Below, piece after piece: positions 57,489 to 64,000 of a stretch of DNA of 64,000 bases. The stretch lies in contig JAJEKV010000041.1 of assembly GCA_021234155.1 (NCBI GenBank), positions 3,772,829 to 3,836,828 on the forward strand, written 5' to 3'. The position numbers and the translations under genes were made by a program. Position 1 is the stretch's first letter, and every line of letters starts with the position of its first letter. This DNA comes from Isoetes taiwanensis (Eukaryota; Streptophyta; Lycopodiopsida; Isoetales; Isoetaceae). The notes below the pieces were generated by a model, which saw only the letters and a program-made list of their open reading frames with translations, did no database searches and was not told the DNA's origin.

Positions 57489-58158
57489 ATTGGAAACCGG
57501 ATTATGTCACATGTCTGGAGTAAGGCATTGATAGCCATAATTGATCATGAAAGGAGACATCCTTGAGGATTCCTATCTAGTGCTGTTATAGGCAAACTCC
57601 ACCAAATGGATGTAATCTGCCCATTGAGATTGCTTGTTCCAGACATAGTTACGTAGCATATCTTCAATTATGCGATTGGTATATTCTGTTTGACCATCTG
57701 TCTACGGATGATAAGCTGTGCTCATGACAAGCTTAGTTTGAACAGTGCTAAAGAAATCCTTCCAGAATGCACTAACAAACTTAGGATCTCGGTCTGATAT
57801 AATGGTACGGGGCATCCCATGAAGGCGAAATACCTCCTTGGTAAACAACAAGGCTGTATCCAATGCAGCGTCCGTCTTAGAAAGTTTGTCGACCACTACT
57901 ATTAAGGCATCAAAACCTCTTAAGGTGCGCGGAAGCCCCGTGATAAAATCCATGGTAATAACTTCCCATTTTGCATTGGGGACATCTAGGGGTTGCAGTT
58001 CCCCTGGAATACGCAACCAACTTAGCTACCTGTTTTGGTAATTTGCTGAGCACCTTATCTTCCTTGCTTTCTTCTGACTCGGGCTCTTCGATCTGAAGCT
58101 TGAAGACATAGGCTACCTTCTCGCTCTTTATGCACTTGAGCAGCCGCTTACTAGACAT
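57489..58158 (-). pseudogene. Gypsy integrase core, with stops
   Basis: NAKWEVITMDFITGLPR holds the first catalytic Asp and RTIISDRDPKFVSAFWKDFF the second. STAYHP follows, then TAG where family members have Gln of HPQTDGQTE. The frame goes on with TDGQTEYTNRIIEDMLRNYVW and two further stops. Upstream, 58158-58030 is a short linker rich in Glu and Lys. Reverse transcriptase, RNase H and the integrase zinc finger, which should lie between protease and this core, are absent, so the element is deleted and inactive. Confidence 0.75.
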
Positions 58159-58196
58159 ACACTGTATGATAGGAACAACTTCCTTACCTACAATTT

Positions 58197-58607
58197 CTAT
58201 TTGCCTTTGGGCGCCATCAAGGTCACTTTACGGTTCCCACAGTCGATGATGGCCTTTGCTGGAGCGAGGTACTCCATGTCGATGATCAAATCATACTTCC
58301 CGATGTTCATCACTTCTGCTCCCATTTGGATGTTGATCCCTGGCAATTTGATGTCGAAATTTATCCTCTTGCCTGCCGTGTGTCTCACTGCCCCGCTTGC
58401 TAACACCACGGGTCTCGGCTTTGACTTCAACGGCTTGAGCTTCAACATCTCAACTATTCTTGGAGACACAAAGTTGTGGGTGCTCCCCGTATCTATCAAG
58501 ACCATGAAAGATTTGGCCTTGGCCTTCCCTACTGTGGAGATTACCTGATACTGATTTTCTGCTTGGTCTGAATCTATGGCTGCAAAGATAGGCCTAGCTG
58601 GAAGCAC
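58197..58607 (-). CDS. Gypsy retropepsin (protease)
   Basis: Contains FMVLIDTGSTHNFVSP, the aspartic protease active-site motif, and later YDLIIDMEYLAPAKAIID, which matches the flap-to-C-terminal block of plant Gypsy proteases. It cleaves the Gag-Pol polyprotein. The ORF overlaps the end of the gag ORF by about 34 bases in another frame. Confidence 0.8.
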   Translation of the reverse strand: MLPARPIFAAIDSDQAENQYQVISTVGKAKAKSFMVLIDTGSTHNFVSPRIVEMLKLKPLKSKPRPVVLASGAVRHTAGKRINFDIKLPGINIQMGAEVMNIGKYDLIIDMEYLAPAKAIIDCGNRKVTLMAPKGK

Positions 58608-59797
58608 CTGAAGCAGAGTTGTTTCTCAATGCACTCCTGCCTCTTCTCCTTAGGCATTGCTTGTAAAAAGGATCGCACTGCTTTCGAGTAGTTTGACCCT
58701 TCCTGTTGCGGCTTATCCTTGAAGGATACCTGTTTCTTTTCCTGCTGCTTCCCATAATTGCCACTGTATGGAGCCTTTGTTGGTCCTGGACTAGCTGCTC
58801 TAGGGCTATAACTCCCTGCTGCTTTGCCCTTGTCCTGATAGTACTGCTGTTTCTGCCCACTGTTCTGAGGGCCGGATCCTTGCAGGCTGACTGCTTTCGA
58901 TTCCGCTTCTGATACTGTTCGAGGGTTGATTGCTCTAACCAGCTTCCTTATCTCATCGTTTAATCCCTCGATGTACCCTTCCACTGCATGGCGTTCATTC
59001 AGCTTCGGCACATAAAGCCTCAGTTTCATGAACTCTTCCGTGTATTTCTGCACGGACTTGTTGCCCTGCTGTAGCCGGTAGAATTTCTGCATCATGTGGC
59101 ATTTGTGCTCCCTTGGCACATAGTGGCGCTTGAATTCCTTTGAAAATTTCTTGAATCTGCAGCTATCCCTGCTCAACCCATGGGCCTTGGCATAGCCCTT
59201 CCACCATATCCTGGCTGCATCTTTGAGGTTGGCTGTTGCCACCCTGCCTTTGTCTTCGTCCTTCATTCCGTATGCATTCCAATATTCCCGCATCTTGTCC
59301 AGCCAGGCCTCTGCCTCCATGCCTGACCAACTGTCACCTGAGAATTGTTCGAGCTTTCTTGCCTTCCACACATTGCTCAGTGCGGAATCTACTTTCTTCT
59401 GGTAGTCTGAGGTCTTTGTGTCCCTGAGTCTGCCGTCTCTACAGTCCTGCACCTGTTCCACCTCTTCCTCAGAATCAGAGTCTGAATCTGAGCTTGTGTC
59501 GGAGGATTCCGTGCTAGGGGACCTCCTTCTCTTGCTCTTCTTCTTATTCTTTCCTGTCTTTCGAGGGGGTGCTTGTGGTAACTGGACGTTGTGGTCTGGC
59601 CCAACTATTGCTTGTGCTGCTAATAAGGCCTTTATCTCTAGAAGATCAGATCTCATCTGCGACGTCTCCTCTTCGGGAGTCATGAAACCGAATTCCTCGT
59701 ATAGGTTCCTTGCTGGGTGCTTTCTGGCCGGCGTCTCTTCATCTCTATGGACTCGCCAGTCTTGTTCAGCTATTCCTGGACTTCTAGCTGCATACAC
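58574..59797 (-). CDS. Gypsy Gag (capsid)
   Basis: A 407-residue ORF. Residues about 40-130 are charged and Ser-rich (KKKSKRRRSPSTESSD). Residues about 150-300 are the retrotransposon gag domain (MEAEAWLDKMREYWNAYG; ARIWWKGYAKAHGL; EFKRHYVPREHKCHMMQKF; EEFMKLRLYVP). The C-terminus has CFRCFQLG, the first half of a CCHC knuckle whose His and last Cys are lost by a deletion that joins it to the protease frame. Gag forms the virus-like particle. The start at 59797 follows an AT-poor leader. Confidence 0.8.
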   Translation of the reverse strand: MYAARSPGIAEQDWRVHRDEETPARKHPARNLYEEFGFMTPEEETSQMRSDLLEIKALLAAQAIVGPDHNVQLPQAPPRKTGKNKKKSKRRRSPSTESSDTSSDSDSDSEEEVEQVQDCRDGRLRDTKTSDYQKKVDSALSNVWKARKLEQFSGDSWSGMEAEAWLDKMREYWNAYGMKDEDKGRVATANLKDAARIWWKGYAKAHGLSRDSCRFKKFSKEFKRHYVPREHKCHMMQKFYRLQQGNKSVQKYTEEFMKLRLYVPKLNERHAVEGYIEGLNDEIRKLVRAINPRTVSEAESKAVSLQGSGPQNSGQKQQYYQDKGKAAGSYSPRAASPGPTKAPYSGNYGKQQEKKQVSFKDKPQQEGSNYSKAVRSFLQAMPKEKRQECIEKQLCFRCFQLGLSLQP

Positions 59798-59966
59798 AAG
59801 TAGATCGTAGCCTTACGATTAGCTTGTTTGTTTTATTGCATTATATGTGTTTGCTGATATAGTTGTGGAAGCAAAATACATCAATAAAATATTTAGAATG
59901 TGAAACAAAATGTATTTATATATAGATAGTAGCTTCATTACAATGCTTTCGGGATCAAGAGTCTAA

Positions 59967-61035
59967 CTATTCTTGGAATCGCCGGAAGGATGGGTTATCC
60001 TCAAGAAACTTCTTAACCTGGGCCGTTTCTACCAAGCGTCCCAAGTTTCTGAGGATGTTCGTTGGTGTCCCGCCCTGCAAGGCTGTCACCAAGTCTTCGA
60101 TTCTGCGGTCGGAAGTGTAGGCCGTGGTCAGTGCTAATCTTCCCTGTCGTCAGTAGTGTACCGCGAAGTCGAAGATATCTAGTGCCACCGTTCTCTTGAC
60201 TAGGATAACATGGTCAACTAATCAGCCGAGCATGCCTACCAAATCCTATGAGTGCGATGAGCATGAATACCCCCTCTTCGCCCCATGGGCTGAATTTGCG
60301 GTGAATGACCGCTATTCTGCCGTCCAACAGTAGAGGAAGGTTGTACCTTAGCGACCTGTCCCGGCTTGTCGCTGTTGATTCTTCGTCGGCTCGGGCACCG
60401 GCTCTACGTCTTCCCGCATATTCATCGACTTGAATCTCCGTCAGGTCTCTGTGGTCCCTTATTGTTGAGGCGATTCTGGTCAGGTCAATCTCGCCTCTCC
60501 TCTGGACACCTGTGGGAGCTGGTGTCGAAGAACTTGGCATCAAAATATTTGTGGTCTTGCCACGGATGCCCATCCGTTCTTGGATGGCGTAGAATTCCTC
60601 TTCTGAAGGCAGATCTCGAGCTGTCATCATTTGTCGGATGCTGCTATAAGCCTGAATATCTGAAGTCGACTCCTCGGTGTAGGTGTCGGCTTCTCTTACG
60701 TGGATTGGGAAGTCGGAAGCCTCCCGATCGATGAAATCATCCAGATCTGGTTGCTGCCGCATAAGATGTAGCAACTTGTCGCGCCTGTACTCCCTGGCTC
60801 TGCATTCGGGGAGGTTCTGGATGTCAGTCAGGAGCAGGTACTCCTGGCCGTTGATGATGATGGGGGCTAGGCTTGTGATACCTAGCCCGAGTGGAGGGGC
60901 GATCCTGCGGGTCTGCAGGTCCTGGTCGAATGATTGGATCTCCTGCTCTGCTTGTCGCCGCTCCTGGTCCGGGTCGAACTCGACGTAGTCTTCGTCATCT
61001 GAGTCGAGCTCTTCGTCTTCGGCTCTTCCTTCTTG
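59967..61035 (-). CDS. Extra ORF upstream of gag in the Gypsy element
   Basis: The frame is open from 61035 (just after TAG) to the stop at 60214: 273 codons, GC-rich unlike its surroundings. It has no ATG until LHLMRQ near 60774. The start is acidic (EGRAEDEELDSDDEDYVEFD), then IIINGQEYLLLTDIQNLPE, and near the end LRYNLPLLLDGRIAVIHRKF. A second frame, 60210-59967, continues in protein-like fashion (LTTAYTSDRRIEDLVTALQGG; VKKFLEDNPSFRRFQE). An AG acceptor-like site (GTGATAG) lies at the open edge, so the 5' part may be spliced. Some plant Gypsy elements carry extra ORFs before gag. Function unknown. Confidence 0.55.
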
Positions 61036-61139
61036 CTATCACAAGGCCCCCAAAAATGAACTTGTATAAAAAATTAGCATGAAAACCAGTATATATGTGG
61101 TTTTTATATACAACAATTCATAATGTAAAAAAAAACCAT

Positions 61140-62030
61140 GTGTCCTTCCTGGTTATGCAAAACCAATAATAGTTCATATCATGTTTTGTGTACTAATTTA
61201 AAATATTGCACTAGTTTTTGAAAATCATCATTAGTTTGTAAGGTTGTTTTTAAGTGTACATTGATTTAGCAAAATCATTGCTAGTTCATATCATGTTTAA
61301 TTACATGATTTCTTTAATCGTGCAATAGTTTTTTGGAATCGTCAATAGTTTAAAAGATGTGTTTTATGGATATATTGATTTTACAAAACCAATAGTGGTT
61401 CATATCATATTTTTTGTACTAATTCAAAATTTCACACTAGTTTCTAGAAATCATCATTGGTTTGTAAGATTGTTTTTAAGTGTACATTGATTTAGCAAAA
61501 TCATTGCTAGTTCATATCATGTTTAATTACATGAATTCTTTGATCATGCAATAGTTTTTTAGAATCATCAATAGTTTAAAAGATGTGTTTTATGCATATA
61601 TTGATTTTACAAAGCCAATAGTGGTTCATATCATATTTTTTGTACTAATTCGAAATTTCACACTAGTTTCTCGAAATCATCATTAGTTTGTAAGACTATT
61701 TTTAAGTATATATTGATTTAACAAGATCATTGCTAGTTCATGTTATGTTTAATTACATGAATTCTACAACCATACAATAGTTTCGAAGATGTGTTTTGTG
61801 CATATAATAATTTTGCAAAACCGAGTGGCTCATATCATGTTTTTTGTACTAATTCGAAATTTCACACCAGTTTCTAGATATCATCATTAGCTTGTAAGAT
61901 TGTTTTTAAGTGTACATTGATTTAGCAAAATCATTGCTCATTTAGATCATGTTTAATTACATGAATTCTACAATCGTACAATGTTTTGAATTCATCAATA
62001 GTTTAGAAAATGTGTTTTATGCGTCTACTT
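61140..62030. repeat. ~226-bp tandem repeat, about four units
   Basis: Units marked by AGCAAAATCATTGCTAGTTC begin near 61267, 61493, 61719 and 61923 (periods 226, 226 and about 204), with a partial unit from about 61140. Each contains TTTAATTACATGA and TCATATCATATTTTTTGTAC. AT-rich and non-coding. It lies upstream of the Gypsy extra ORF and may be its leader or an independent satellite. Confidence 0.85.
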
Positions 62031-62032
62031 CT

Positions 62033-62853
62033 CAAACATGTGGTCTAGGATAACTTTGGAATTTTGGATGCAATTGCGCAAATAGTCATTTCTGCCATCT
62101 GGCATGCCTGATCACACGATGTCCAACTTGTTAGGAGCCATCGCAATGAGGCAAGTTTGGAGCCGGTGTCTAGGAAGGGATTTTTTGTTCTCCCTCTTCA
62201 AGTCTCTCTTCAAACCCTCGAGGGAACCTGCACACAAGCTCTCGACCACTTCAGATGTAGGGAAGACTGCCAAAACCTAAACCCTACAGACTTAGTAGGA
62301 TTTAGGTATCGAGGCATTAAAACAGATCCATCCGTTAATGCCACCATTGAAATGGTAGTTCATGTTCCATGAAACATCCCAAAAAAGAAAAAATGGGCAT
62401 CCACCACACGGATGTGCCAACGCCCAAATTTTCCCCTTTTGTTACGTACAGGAAGATGGCATATTCCCCTAATTCAACCACTTCACTGAGCTCAAAATGG
62501 GGTTTTGCCTTTGTGCGTGAGTTCAAACATTCAATTTACACTGGGAACCAGCTATCAACAGAGCCAAACTCGATTTGCTATAGGCAACTAGTCAACCTTT
62601 TGCTCGATGTGCTCCTAGCCTAGTACTATAGTGTAAAGATAGCATGTACTTGGCAATCCAGAAAGTTAAACAATCCTCTCCGTGGACGTTAAAAAATCTA
62701 TTCTATTCTATTCTATTTTTAAACATGTGGTCTAGGATAGCCTTGGCGATTTGGATGCAACCACGCAGTCGAATTATCATTCTGTGGCTTCTGGCATGCC
62801 CGATCGCACGATGTCCAGCTTGTTACGAGCCGCTGCAATGGGGCAAGTTTGGA
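62033..62853 (+). mobile_element. Possible LINE-like 3' end between ~130-bp direct repeats
   Basis: The segment 62161-62716 ends CGTGGACGTTAAAAAATC followed by four TATTC units, similar to the LINE terminus at 21.55 kb (GTGGACGATAAAAAATC plus repeats). The flanks 62033-62160 and 62721-62853 are diverged direct repeats (AACATGTGGTCTAGGATA to GGGCAAGTTTGG). They are too long and diverged for a LINE target duplication. No reverse transcriptase motif in the insert. Confidence 0.45.
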
Positions 62854-62859
62854 TCGAAG

Positions 62860-64000
62860 GATTCAACAATTACATGATGGGGTGCCTAATGCGGCACGAG
62901 ATGCAAGTGTCCAATGTACTAGCATATTTTTGGATTTGTTTCACCTCTACGGTCTAGACTTATTACGTCATACTATTGTGGACCTTATATGTGCACTTTA
63001 GCAATCTTGTGCACAAGTGCAATAGGCTTATGTTTGATCAGATAAAGGAGGTGGACAGTTTGATGACCATTATCGGCACCGGTTCTACATTCATTGGTAT
63101 GTAGACTATGTGGCTTCAAATTTAGTGTCTGTATCACACTTTTCTATTTCTCAAATTGCAACTCATCTTACTAGAAATTTCCAAAGAACAAATGACCTTT
63201 ACCATTGTTTGGGATCATTCTACTTAGAGTTGATCTTGACTAGATATTAGACTTGTTGTTAGATTGAATTGAGAATAGAAGTATTAGGACTATTAGAATG
63301 AAGATAAATGATTGTATACCGGCGAGTTGGCAATCTTCCCTATGTCAAACGGGAGTAGGACTTTGAATTGTAACCTCGCAAAACCCCGGAAGACGGACCA
63401 CAGAGAAGTTTCCAAGGCAATCTTTCCCGGTTACCCTGCATGAGATCGCATGCCCATGCCTTCTAGTAAACGTGATGACGAGGAATTGATGACAACCTTA
63501 CAAACCCTAGGACACATGTTTTGAACCCACGTGATGACATAGTGCCATGGTGGAATCCTAGTCGACCATTATGTAGGAAATGATGACAACCTTACAAACC
63601 CTAGGACACATGTTTTGAACCCACATGTGACGACAATAGTGCCATTGTGTAGGAAATGATGACAACCTTACAAACCCTATGACACATGTTTTGAACCCAC
63701 GTGATGACGTGCCATGGTGGAATCCGACACTGGCTTAGGTTTTCACAGGTTGTGGTCGAAATCTGTTTCAATGGTGTAAAGTGCAATAGTGGCATACTAG
63801 GTGATATGGCAATGGTATGGCATTATAAATGATGAGGTGGCATCAAAAAGAGCAAGCAAACTTTTTTTTTCCATGAGAAAGTGACTATATGCAAAAATTA
63901 TGGGAGATGACATGGCATGAGTATGGTGAGGTGGCACCCTAGGTGTGATAGGGTGCAAATAAAAAATGTCCATATATGGCAATATGTCATTTGTCTTTAA
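62860..64000. other. No gene recognised
   Basis: Short unassigned ORFs only. The sequence contains the 63.5 kb tandem repeat listed separately. Confidence 0.45.
63488..63725. repeat. Three-unit tandem repeat (94 and 76 bp)
   Basis: GATGACAACCTTACAAACCC begins units at 63488, 63582 and 63658. Each continues with GACACATGTTTTGAACCCAC. The middle unit lacks about 18 bases. Confidence 0.85.

Noticed and set aside
58201-59810. Long plus-strand ORFs opposite the Gypsy gag and protease
   Set aside because: They are shadows of the minus-strand gag and protease frames.
61140-62030. Possible CRISPR-like array
   Set aside because: The ~226-bp units are contiguous diverged repeats without unique spacers, in a plant genome.

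Overview
This window looks like repeat-rich nuclear DNA from a land plant. The signs are an intron-containing NPF (NRT1/PTR family) transporter gene, a decayed plant-type ABCB transporter fragment, a chromodomain Gypsy element with an initiator-Met-tRNA primer site, Copia and LINE debris, tRNA-derived SINEs and MITEs. The sequence is AT-rich and gene-poor. A seed-free plant such as a fern is my guess from the style of the LINE and transposase proteins; the sequence does not prove it.

Layout. 1-1034: 3' part of a zinc-knuckle protein with a 26-residue tandem repeat. 1.56-2.5 kb: ankyrin fragment between inverted AT-rich ends. 2.6-7.7 kb: no gene recognised, two hairpins and a SINE. 7.76-8.5 kb: broken ABCB fragment. 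9.0-9.8 kb: Copia remnant. 11.3-37.8 kb: two tandem copies of a ~13 kb block, the main feature. 38.5-40.9 kb: an apparently intact five-exon NPF gene. 42-48.5 kb: LINE 3' ends, a SINE, a 1.1 kb retro-insertion with a 17-bp target duplication, and a probable LTR. 50.8-61 kb: minus-strand Gypsy chromovirus with a PPT-LTR-PBS arrangement. 61-64 kb: tandem repeats and a possible LINE tail.

The ~13 kb block carries several genes in each copy. On the plus strand there is a multi-exon region with a coiled coil, a RING finger and a C48 (Ulp1/SENP)-like domain, and then a short acidic nuclear-type protein. On the minus strand there is a large multi-exon transposase-like gene that converges on the acidic gene. 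I read the block as the wreck of a large multi-gene DNA transposon whose family I cannot name. Two LINE pieces lie in and beside the transposase gene. An array of tRNA-headed repeats splits the acidic gene. A ~1.03 kb composite unit is present three times in copy 1 and twice in copy 2, and a 527-bp foldback MITE sits only in copy 2. Those last two differences explain nearly all of the length difference between the copies. The tandem arrangement could be a real duplication or two haplotypes joined in assembly.

Almost every transposon gene here is broken. The NPF transporter is the only gene I consider probably functional.
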